Source: Galaxea fascicularis (Eukaryota; Cnidaria; Anthozoa; Scleractinia; Euphylliidae). Taken from it: a stretch of DNA of 64,000 nt. The stretch lies in NCBI GenBank assembly GCA_948470475.1, contig OX419346.1:21360417-21424416 (forward strand), written 5' to 3'. A model generated the notes under the pieces. It worked only from the letters and a program-made list of their open reading frames with translations, ran no database searches and had not been told where the DNA came from. Of the stretch, positions 43,444 through 53,652 are shown piece by piece. Made by a program: the position numbers and the translations under genes. Each line of letters opens with the position of its first letter. The stretch's first letter is position 1.

Positions 43444-43890
43444 TCAGTCGGTACAACGTGTCAAGTTGAGTATAGAAATATACGTTTTAGTGACGATTTT
43501 AGTATATTTTGTCAGCATGAATCTCGGCCTCCCACGACCCCGCAGAGTCTCCAGTCGATAGCAGAAAGCTTCTCGTTGATCCTCTCTTGAATCATTGGCT
43601 GAAATGTTACGTGTGTATGTCTCGTAGAGTGATCGCAAGGCTGTAATGAGAGAGTAAAAATCGTTCTGTCTATCGAGATAGTCAAGGGGACTTGTTGCAC
43701 AACACGCTCGACTAACAAGATAATTTAGCAAATAAAGAGCATCTCCGAGCCTTCGATGAATTCGCTGGATGACCTCAAAATCAGCGTCGTGTATATGCCG
43801 ACGAGCCTGGAAATAATAGCCGGAATCCCATCGATAAGCATTGTCCATGATCAATTCCAAAATGGCGAAAGCTCCCTCGACCTGTCCCAC
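43444..43890 (-). pseudogene. right-arm copy of the same element protein, C-terminally truncated
   Basis: 148 residues, starting MGQVEGAFAILELIMDNAYR and reading without break through IQRIHRRLGDALYLLNYLVS to RGRGRPRF, where homology with the left arm stops; the last 20 or so residues come from unique sequence. It preserves the junction destroyed in the left arm. It is the N-terminal region of a likely integrase-type transposon protein. The initial ATG may or may not be the true start. Confidence 0.65.
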
Positions 43891-44131
43891 GTCACGCGCG
43901 CGTCCACGTGTTACGAAGATTTTCCGAAGATCGAAGAAATCGATAATTTCAACCTATATATTTGACGCTGCAACAACATATATATCGAGTTTCAAGAAGC
44001 CCATATTTTGCTTATTATGAACCATATTTGTGCAATTTTCAACCCATATATAACGTATTACGGCACATATTCAGTGGTACAACCTATATTTTATTTTTTA
44101 ACCTTTTGTCACGCTTGGCGTTCCATACGAT

Positions 44132-45920
44132 AGCGTAAGTGCTGGTTTATTGTTTGCCGCAATGAACTTCAACCACGTTTAATATTTTCTGTACAACTTA
44201 ACTCACTATGGGGCATCAGAGGTAGTTCAAATCATCCAGAAAGCACTCTCATAAACCTTATAAAGTTATTTACGTTGATTCCAAAAGGGTGGTTAACCAA
44301 GCGCGGCCACTTCAGATCAGTGACGTCAGGCCGCAGGAATAATTTATACTGAACCTTTGTCACTCATGAAAAATTTAGCCAAATGTCTTTTCTTTAGTCT
44401 CGATTACCCACTATTTTATTCTATGACTATTTTTTTTTTGTAAGTTGTTCAGGCAAACAGTACCAGACCTTGCAAATGTCCAACAATTTCACTGAACCTC
44501 GCGTAGCTTCGTTGCCGTTTAGTTTTTGTCACTGATAATGGTGAAGCATTCCGAAAACGTAGCATTGCTCATGTATCCCACAAAGCAGAAGAAGACAACG
44601 ATGAAGCGTGGTGCGGCAGCACTTGGAGACGAATTAATAAGCAAGCGCTACGTGACACACGCACCATCGCTAATTTATTTTGCACGACTGCAGACCGTGA
44701 ACCAACTACCAGAAAATTCAGGGTCTCGATAAATGTTTACTCGACTTGTGATTAGTTACTTTTTTTTATCCCGAGTATTCAATACTCGATATTTAAGTCA
44801 CACTTTTTTGTGACTTAAATATCGAGTGAGGAATGAAGAATGTAAAATAAGGAACGGGCATTTGGAAATGGAAATAAAGGATGGAGTTGGTCAGAAGTAA
44901 ATAACTGGTTAAAAACCAGGACGGGGAGGGATGAACTCAACTCATCATCATATCGTCCAAGGATTCGGCAACTTTTTCGTTTTGTTTCCAATTCAGGTTT
45001 GAGCTATACTCCAATGATGAAGCACATGTTGAGAGTTTACAAGGCGCTGCATTTTAAGCAAAAAGCGTTCGTGTTGACATTAATTGGGTAAAAGAAATCA
45101 GAACGCCTCACTGCTGGGGGAAGAGGTGCTGTAGAATTCACCTTTTGGATGTTACACATTATGTGAGCCTTAGGCTTACCTGGCGTGTGTTCTTGTGTTT
45201 TGGGTAACTTGATCAGGGTACCGAAAGCAGTTTGCAATGATAACTCTTAGTCAAGTGATTGGTCAACTTATTTAACGCAGTGAAAAAACATCGTGATGAT
45301 ATTAACCAATCACTGAGAAGGAACGTTTCAACCGGAAAATTCTGGAGTTCATAGCTCATTAAAATGATAAAAGAAATAAAGGAAACATCACTGGTAAGCT
45401 TATTTAGTTTGACGTCCTCAAGTCAAAGGGCGCAGTCCTGGCTAGTGTTACAATAGAGGGCAGATAGTGATCACTTTTTATTTGAACAACACTTCAGTAA
45501 TTATTTTTACATGTAACTAGAACTCGAAGCAAACTGACCCCACTTTTTATTAAGTTGTAGATGGGTTAACGTTCAAACCAGATTGTATCCATTCAAAGGG
45601 ATCTATTAGTATTTAAACTTCAACCAATGAGCGATTTTCTGTCTGTCAGATGACGATGCTTATTTTCTCAAAAGTCGTCTCCTTGCCAAGGTAATACCAT
45701 GGTATTAAAATCGTAGACCGCATTGCCTCAATAGCGTAGAACTCGCATCGAATCGAAATCGAGTTTTCAATATCGTTTTCTTGACTGCAGATCGCTTCGA
45801 AGTGTCTCCTCAGAGAGACAAAGCTTGGAGCCAACTGAGTCAAAATGCATATTCTTCTCACTATAGTTCACATCTTTCTCTTCATGAATAGTTGAAAGAC
45901 TTTGGTGATCGTTTCCTTTA
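44132..45920. other. no gene recognised
   Basis: Apart from the hairpin at 44784, only short frames without domains. Confidence 0.4.
44784..44827. repeat. perfect 19-bp hairpin with 6-base loop
   Basis: ACTCGATATTTAAGTCACA, loop CTTTTT, and the exact complement. The stem is AT-rich and not flanked by visible duplication. Possible MITE remnant or structured RNA. Confidence 0.85.
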
Positions 45921-45924
45921 TTCT

Positions 45925-46006
45925 CCCGGCCAGTGTGTCCTTGACAAGCGGTTATGTTGTTAGGAGAAATTTGATGCTGATCACTTTGTGGGCCTAAAGG
46001 GTTAAA
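45925..46006. mobile_element. partial copy of the TTAA-type MITE family
   Basis: Contains GGAGAAATTTGATGCTGATC followed by AC and ends CCTAAAGGGTTAAA, matching the end of the copy at 59196-59397. The left part is diverged. Confidence 0.55.
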
Positions 46007-47862
46007 CTAAAACTGACTGGGAACTCAATTCGGAAGCCATGATGAGAACATAGCATTGGTTCGCGATAAGCACAGCATTCTGTATTTTGAGAAAACAAAA
46101 ACGACAGGTCATTGCAATTATGGAATTGCAAATACTACACTTAATACAATACATATTTACGTTTCATAAAAATCTATTGTCTTTGAACAGTTTCTTGCAA
46201 ATGTTAAAATGCATTCATGTGGACCTCCCTCCAAGAAAAGTGGATTTCAAATCGCGCCTACCGACTACATTCAAGAAAAACATGATTCGACCATCAACAA
46301 ACGATCTCACAGAATTAAAGGTTTGTATTGTAGTAGGATCAGAATAACCACCTGATTATTCGATTACTGAAGGATTTCCTAACGACGCTTAAGTTGTCAT
46401 GAGCGAGGAAAAATGTTAATTTAATCAACTACTTAGCATTCATATCTTTTTTTCCATCCTTTCATTCTTAAATTTTGCCACCTCAATGCTCTAACAGACC
46501 TTTTAGGACCGTTCTAAGGTACAATAAGTAAGGCGCATTCCTCAATAAACGAGGTAAGTAATTTAACAGTCACATTAAACAGTTTTGTTTGCCTTATACG
46601 AGCATTACGAACAATCAGATTGTATAGCACTGCAGTTATCTTTGGCACATTAAAATCGTGCCTGACTCTAAAATCACTGAAAGTCTCTTGTCACGAGCTT
46701 TTCACCGAAAAATGTTGGGGAATATCGAAGTTTAAATAGGGAAGGTAATTTGGGACTGATCTTCATACGAATCAGGTTATAAATAAAGCCGGCACACAAG
46801 GGTCTAATTGAAAATCACATTGATGAAGGTGGTGAATAGAATGACTCATTAACTTGTAATGTTTGTTGCATGATGCTTAACACCTGTGTTTTAAGGCCAG
46901 AGAACATGAAATAACATCCGTTGTCTCGAGATTGTATCATGATCTCAACTGTGTCCTTTCTTTTAAGTCCGCCAAGTCTTAACATCGCCTTGGTTCTATT
47001 TCATGGTTTTAATTAATTCTATAGGAATATATAAAATCATAAGAACTCGACTACCCACTTTGATAGGTCTTTGATAGTAACGCTGTAACCTTGATTTTTT
47101 TAATCGGTATTTTTCTTCACATTTAAAATTTGAATACGTTTTGCACAATCAGCAACTTGAAGTCTTCTTTTTTACTGACGAAAGAAGACGTTTTATCCGA
47201 AGTATTTCCGTCAATGTAACAACTGTCGAGTTCTTTCTTAAACGCCATTGTTTGTCGGTTTTCAGGAGTTATCTGAATTACTAAGGGCAACCTTCTTTTA
47301 TCTCATTTTCATTCAATTTTTCTTGTGAATAATTTGTTGTTGTTGGTGGTGGTGGTGGTGACATCACAAAGTGTTCCCTAACCCAACTCCTCACCCTAAC
47401 ACAAGCAATTTCGTCCAAAATGAAAAATTGGAAATGGAAATTGTAAATGACTCGGTGTAACTTGAAGATCGGCCGAGCTTAAATTCATTTCTGAACATTT
47501 CCTGGTGACGCGGATAAAGTTCGGAGAGAAATTTGTCAGTATATCCCGTTTGCTTTTGGAATTTGATGGTTAATCAAGAGTTTATAGTTATTACCTCCCT
47601 TTGTTTTACGACATTTTCCTGATTCACTTTTTGACCTTTCAATGAATTTAGTATAAAAACAGTACCATAGTGGTGCTTATGTGAACTATTGGTCTTCTTA
47701 GGTTTTCAATTCTAAGCATAATCCGGCCATAATGACTCTTCATTCCAACGTCTCTGCAAGATGTTAGCCCAAAGATGGTATCAGAGACCAACATCTATTT
47801 TAATATAACTTACTGAACATTTAATCTTCATTTTGCTTTTAAGCCGGTAAATCACATTTACA
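46007..47862. other. no gene recognised upstream of the sulfotransferase
   Basis: Includes a TTG/GTG microsatellite at 47335-47361. The promoter of the next gene presumably lies at the right end, but no specific element could be assigned. Confidence 0.4.
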
Positions 47863-50800
47863 ATGTTGCCCAGGATATTCGCCAAGTTCCGAAGCGTCCT
47901 CTTAGGGATAGTTATTGGCTTTGGTCTCGCCTGTGCTGCTGTTCTGTGGACAAATCAAGGTCGTTACATGAATGAGATGACCAGAATGAGCTTCGACGCC
48001 TACCCTCATCCTAACCCTAACCTCGGTGGGTGAAAAGTTAGTTTATTCCTGCCTGTCTGCCTTTCTTTCTTTACCTCTGTTTTCCTTTAGAAACGACCAC
48101 TGAATGTATAATTGTTTTTCACTTAAAGGAAAGATACCTCACTTGGATGTGAGGACGTGGCCTCCAGATGAAAAAAACATTCACCAAGAAAACACTCACG
48201 CGAAGCAACAAGAGATCAAAGCGGCTTCAGTTGGTAATGTATTAAGAAATTTAAAAATTACTATCTTGGACAAAATTACTTGAAAAAAGTGGCTTTTTGG
48301 CGTCCAAACATCTTTACAGAAACTTACTCAATGATCACTACAGCAACTTACCCCTTCCCCTCCCCTCCCCTCCCCTCCCCTTATTCAATTGAATTTGGGA
48401 AGCCGCCGTTCTCAGGGAAACGCCAGAGGGGCCGCAAAAAACATTAAATTAGCATGGGGAGAAGAAGGAGGGGGAGGGGGGCTTTTAACTCGGTTGTTAC
48501 TGTTTTGACATAGAGAGGCTATGAGGCTCACTTTTCTCAACAGATTTGTCCAAGATTGTAGGTCAAAGAATTTGTAAGATTTTTGCGAGATTAAAGAAAT
48601 GGCGAAATAAACATGGCTTAGGTGTTTGCAGGGCTCCTGGTGTTTTTTATTCATTAAATTTATCGGGAAACAGTTATTACTCCCTAAATTGCCGTCAACC
48701 GATTTTCTGCGAAATTAATATAAGTACGCGCAAAATTTGTAACAACCTCGTTTCCAGGAAGGTCCTGGGAAAGAGGTTGTTCTAGTAAGATACGTCACTG
48801 AGGAGTGCAGGCAGTCTGAGAAGCAAAAAAAACAACAACCGTGAAAGAAGGTCTCACTGAATTCTATTTAAAAATGCATTTGGCCAGCTAATTCAAAATT
48901 TCACGTGTCCTTCTTTAGGTGAAACAGAGCCAGAACAAGACCTGGTAGAGGCATATGGTCACGTGAAAACTATCTTGTTTTTCATTGGTTATCCACGTAG
49001 TCGTCACAGTCTACTCGGCTCCTTATTGGACGCTCACCCACATATGATTATTTCAGACGAGGCAATGGGGTTTCCAAAATGGCGGGGACAACGCCAACAA
49101 TGGACAACTGGTTCGATTTACACATTCTATGATAGTTTGTTTGGGGCGTCCCAACATGCTGTCACGAATGGTAGACGATCTCGTGTGTTTGAAGGGAGCG
49201 TCGCGAATAAGACAGCTCATTATAGTTATTTTGTGCCAAACCAATGGCAAGGGAAGTTCGACCGCTATATTGAGGTAACAGGCGAAATTTATTGCACAGG
49301 GTAATCGAAGCTTCTCAAAAAATTTCGGATCTCTACTGAAATAATTTTCAAAAATGTTTCTGATTGGTGACTAAAGGCTGTGTAGATTGTGTTAGTGATT
49401 GAGTCAAAGAATGGTTACAAGTTGCTCAAACGTTGCAAAAGATCGGTAAAATTGCTCTCAGAATTAAAAAAATTTCTTCCCAGGCGTATTTGTTGCATTT
49501 GCTGCCCAGATTTGCTTTAGGCTGTTAGCAGCACAAAACGTAACTCAAAGCTCTAAAAACTGCCAAAAGCGCAATCTATATAGGCCTCGTATTGGTGACT
49601 AGTTGACAGAATCTCGCACCTCCAGGCGCATTCGCAATTCAAGCGAGAGTCCGGCTTTTTCGGGCTCCTGGATCGAATCTTTTGAGAGCCGCTCGTTTCT
49701 CGCGCTCTGAAAACAAAAACCCTGAGTACGAGTTTGGCAACACTGCATCAAGTAATTTATCATATAAATCTTTCTTTATAAATGTATAACCTCACTGCTA
49801 TGCACCTCGTTGGCTATTTGTCCAGTTTATCACTTTATATAGTCCATTAAATATTTTTGCTCGCACCCGATTGGTCTTAACGCATCATGTGCCTGCATAT
49901 TCCCAGCTAAAACCAGGGAATACCCGGTGATGTCCCCCGAATGCGTGTTGCGGAAAATATTCGAAGCTCGCAGTTTTCCGAGAGGGAAGCTCAAGGAAAA
50001 TTGTTGCTCCTTGGAACAGATCAGTAATGTCCGCGGACAATTATCCGAGCATATTTTCGCGCCAAATGGATAATATTGTTTATATCCGACGTGTGCTGAG
50101 TGGTCGAATAAAAAACCAAATCGGCATACGCCTACTACAGTGAGTAATGTAAGGGGGAGACCCCCAGCGGTAATCTCAACTGCTTCAATCCACAGGTGAT
50201 TGGTGACAAGTCAGGCGCTTTTACAGCAGGGGCCATGATGAAAGACGATGCTGTTGAATCTGTGCATCATTTGGAGAAAGTATCTGTTGCCAAAGTTAAA
50301 TTTGTTCATGTCATTAGGAATCCATTTGATAACCTTGCTACAATGACCCTGGAAGAAGCCTCAGTCAGGAAGCGTGATGGAGAACATAAGACTAAGGTAT
50401 GCGATCTAATGGACCTTGACTTTATAAGGACGTTAAATGCACAATGCCAGAGGTGAAATCGTCTCCGACTCAGTCTCGGAAACAATGTTTGTGGGATTAA
50501 TCGAACACGCGAAAGAATTTGTGTTACTTCCTTTATCTGTCTCATTCCTTTTTTTAATCGAAACCGTTTTGCTCTTTTTCACGTCCTCTTTTTCAAAAGA
50601 AAATCATTAAAAAGTCTCACTAAAATAAATAGTCTAATCAATGTTACCTCATGAAGTCTACCAAAAGTGCCCAGCAAATCACTTCATTGTAACAAATCAC
50701 TCTAAGTCGACAAAAGAAGATAAAGATCAATGACTACATCACACATATTTGCACATACAAGGCAGCCATGTGTGTTCATTTACTATATGAAATAACGCTA

Positions 50801-51610
50801 TGAACAAAAGAAAAAAAATACAGGATAACGCCGATGTCAATTATATGACACCCTCAAACCAGGAAATAATGCTAAGGATATTTAAGTAATGGTTAGCCTA
50901 AGATCGATAGCACTGAGACGTAAATTATGCAGAAAGGTTTTAATTACGGTAATGTTTAAGCCACTCATCTGTTTAAGGAAGCAGATATTTTCTATTCTCA
51001 TTTACTGACTGATCCCTTCTTTGACATAGCTCTTTGGCTTTCACAATGAATACAAAATAAGTTCTATGTGGGAAACAGGGCAAATTTGAAGCTTTCCTGT
51101 TCTATTGTCTATAACTCCTGTGATTTCCCCAGAACGAAACGTTCAAAATTATGATATGGGAAAAGCAAGATCCCGCAGAACAATAGAAAGTGCTATCTTT
51201 CTTACAAGGTGAAGGACCATTACCTAATTTGTGACATGTCCATTTTCCTTTAATTTCCTTATTGATTTCTGTTCCAACAGATAAATGCCTCTAAAGTCCT
51301 TGATGCACAAATAAACCGATATTTTTACTGGGCAGCAGGATGCAAAAAAGCGAGAGAGGCTTTTCCACATGACGTCATTGACGTCCCAAGCATGGAGATA
51401 GTAAAACGTCCAGCGGAAACTCTGAGAAAAATATGCGCGTTCCTAGAAATTACATGCTCAGAGGACTATATCCAGGACTGCGCGAAGACTGTCGACCCAG
51501 TTCCTTCGATAACACGTGACTTTGTCGTATGGACAGACAAACAAAAAGAATCGGTGTACGAAAAAATGAAGCAGTTTTCGTTTTTCGATGGTTACACTTA
51601 CGATCAGTAG
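47863..51610 (+). CDS. type II membrane sulfotransferase-like protein
   Basis: Model: exons 47863-48025, 48129-48233, 48919-49274, 50196-50396 and 51281-51610, giving 384 residues with phases 1, 1, 0, 0 consistent. A short basic N-terminus precedes one span at about residues 10-29 (VLLGIVIGFGLACAAVLW), the layout of Golgi sulfotransferases, which move sulfate from PAPS to sugars or proteins. The 5'-phosphosulfate loop is FFIGYPRSRHSLLGSLLDAHP-like at 113-120 (GYPRSRHS), where the Gly expected after PRS is Arg. The 3'-phosphate site is VHVIRNPFDNLATM (Arg249). The C-terminal VVWTDKQKESVYEKMKQFS matches the end of such proteins. An AATAAA at 51642-51647 is the likely polyadenylation signal. The second acceptor (TTAAAG) is weak. 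Substrate unknown. Confidence 0.88.
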
Positions 51611-51641
51611 AATTTAATTAAGAACGGTGGGTAGTTTGTTT

Positions 51642-51647
51642 AATAAA
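51642..51647 (+). promoter_or_regulatory. polyadenylation signal AATAAA
   Basis: AATAAA 32 bp after the sulfotransferase stop codon. Confidence 0.6.
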
Positions 51648-52154
51648 GTAGAAACATACACAAATGATTGCCAGAAAGCGAAATAGGTCTTAATCACACG
51701 GCGGCCATTTTGAGTCCCGAGGGATTGAAAACTTTTGTTTTTAATTGCGCACCGAGACTCGTTCCCAGACATTTTAACTCGAGGGTCAAGGTACGAAATC
51801 TATTGTCTATGGCCAATATGACTGCCGCGCGAATAAGGCCCATACGCTCCGTTTCTTGTCCCCAGTTATTGCACTCTCCTTCATAGTGATGATTTTCGTC
51901 GATCTGAGACCACTTGTGCTATTAAAAGTATTAAGACGAAATCTCTTGAGAAATCGAGTAATTGAAGCATTCAATGTACAAAAATCTTGTACCTGACAAC
52001 AATTTTAATTATGTGACATTTCTTTTATGCATTTTCTAAAAGCTAAAGTGATAATTAATTGCCTGAAATGAAATAACACCAAAAATAATTTCCCAGAGGA
52101 ACTCCAGAAAATACATTTCAAAGTTCGGAGAAATTATGCAAACACAGGTCAAAT

Positions 52155-52195
52155 TGGCAAGATTTCCGCACAGCCCCATACATTAATTATGCAAT
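52155..52195. repeat. fragment of a MITE end (family also at 54717 and 55444)
   Basis: TTGGCAAGATTTCCGCACAG and the following CCCCATACATTAATTATGCA match the ends of the two elements in KIN17 introns. Confidence 0.55.
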
Positions 52196-52380
52196 CAGTC
52201 TTTGTTCAGTGGAAGCAATAGCAATAACAACAAAATACCTCAGAGACTAGTACTCTTTGTTTTCAAAGTTCTGATTTTTTTAAAGTCTTTTTTAAAAAGA
52301 TCGTTTACGTTGTCGTTGTCATCGTGGTTGCTTAAGCTCCTAAAAAAACATGTTTACATTTCTAAATATCACAGGAGAAG

Positions 52381-52718
52381 GGAAACCTCAGTCAATGATG
52401 ATCAGTGGCACCACATTTGTGCATCTTGAAAGAATATCGATGGCTCCTGGAGCTTCTATATTGACGGCGTGCGTGTGGGCTACAGTGACAACCTAAAGGC
52501 TGGTCACGTGATCAAAACTGATGGAATTGTAATTCTCGGATAGAAACTAGGATCGATACGATTACGGAGGAGCCTTTAAGAACGCCCAGAGCTTCTGTGG
52601 CCAAATTTATGGTGTGAATAGGATGAAGCGTTGGCCGCTTCAAGCAGATGCAGTATTCTCCCAACTTTTTTCCAAAAGTTTACGTGAAAAGTGCCGGAAT
52701 CATCGAGGCATTGAATAG
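52381..52718 (+). pseudogene. pentraxin/laminin-G-type domain relic
   Basis: Reads NDDQWHHICAS, a stop where Trp is expected, then KNIDGSWSFYIDGVRVGYSD and KTDGIVILG followed by a stop. A shifted frame continues with DYGGAFKNAQSFCGQIYGVN, and the frame closes at 52718. WHHICxSW and the YGGxFxxxQSFxGxI stretch are typical of pentraxins. A splice-acceptor-like CAG lies just before. Nonsense and frameshift make it a broken exon, perhaps part of a former larger gene. Confidence 0.7.
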
Positions 52719-52826
52719 TGAATTTGTGCGATGATTTCCAAAATCTATGTCAACAAAGCTGGATGTACTGCAAACCTTAGCTCACAACAGCTGAACCAAC
52801 AAAATACGTGAGGCATTAACGTTATA

Positions 52827-53154
52827 AGTATATGTTGTGCCGCGTAGCACTATAAACACGTACAAGTGGTGGAACAGAGAGTTAACTCTGAAGTGTAAAT
52901 TAAAGTGCTAGGAGAGACCCATGAAAAACCCACTGGGCGTAAGCCCTAGCAAGGGGTATCAGGGAACCACACGAGGCAAAGAAAAAATTCTGATGACCTC
53001 AGTCGGAATCGAACCCACGACCTCCGGATTAGATCTACCGTTGCTCTGCCGACTAAGCTACGAGGTCGGACAGAGAAAACCGGGGACGATTAAGTTGGTG
53101 AATCGCTGCAAAGAGAAAGTACCGGTACATATATATGTTGTGCGGCGTAGCACT
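52827..53154 (-). mobile_element. tRNA-derived SINE with 12-bp target duplication
   Basis: On the minus strand, a tRNA-like region (about 53070-52998) has an A box TAGCTTAGTCGGCAGAGC and a B box GGTTCGATTCC, the internal RNA polymerase III promoter. The element is bordered by the direct repeat ATTAACGTTATA at 52815-52826 and 53155-53166. Unusually, both ends of the body carry a further direct repeat, TATATGTTGTGC.GCGTAGC, so the tRNA part begins about 85-110 bp inside. Confidence 0.72.
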
Positions 53155-53592
53155 ATTAACGTTATAGGGTTTGGGTAATAATCAGTTTTCCAGTATAAAT
53201 ACAAATTAGTGACGGTACGAAGTAACAACAAAGAATTCGTATAAAGATGAAAAAAGTAAGAAGTTTGTCAGTGGATCGTAAATCTGAATTTTGATAGGCT
53301 TCCATTCAGCCAAATAAATCCGAGGTAATTTTAAAAAATGATGGTATCGCACTTAGACGTCCCAGAAAGAGACAAGAAACAGTAGAGTGAAGGTAGGAAG
53401 GCTTTATCAGTATTTCCACCGCTATTCGGTTCGTTGGAATTCTAGCTTTTAACGGTATCTTTTTCTTTACGTGTGACCTTTACTTGTGATGTCTCACACT
53501 CCGATTAGGCTGCCTGTGGTGAACGACCAAAGACACAACCACATACCGCGGGTGAGCTGGTACTAGCACAGCCCGCAGTGTAGGCTGGAAGT

Positions 53593-53613
53593 AACATGGC
53601 GGACGGAGATTGA
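53593..53613 (+). promoter_or_regulatory. YY1-like motif with a tiny upstream ORF
   Basis: AACATGGCGGAC matches the YY1 motif common just downstream of transcription starts in animal housekeeping genes. Its ATG (53596) opens a five-codon frame that stops at 53613, before the KIN17 start at 53653. Confidence 0.45.
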
Positions 53614-53652
53614 TCAAAGATACCCTGTAGATACACTTTAATTATTTGCAGC

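Larger units (their letters stand above)
39275..44131. repeat. 610-bp inverted duplication, left arm split by a transposon
   Basis: The right arm (43523-44131) is an inverted copy of 39275-39569 plus 42897-43211; the two left pieces add up to the same length. Between the arms is a 311-bp spacer (43212-43522). Differences between arms are few. Each arm encodes the same protein segment of an older element. The left arm was interrupted by the 3.3-kb mariner-type transposon after the duplication formed, because the right arm has an uninterrupted junction (CAATGCTTATCGATGG). Confidence 0.9.

Noticed and set aside
47985..48030. telomere-like CCTAACCCTAACC string
   Set aside because: It is only two units and encodes part of exon 1 of the sulfotransferase (HPNPNL).
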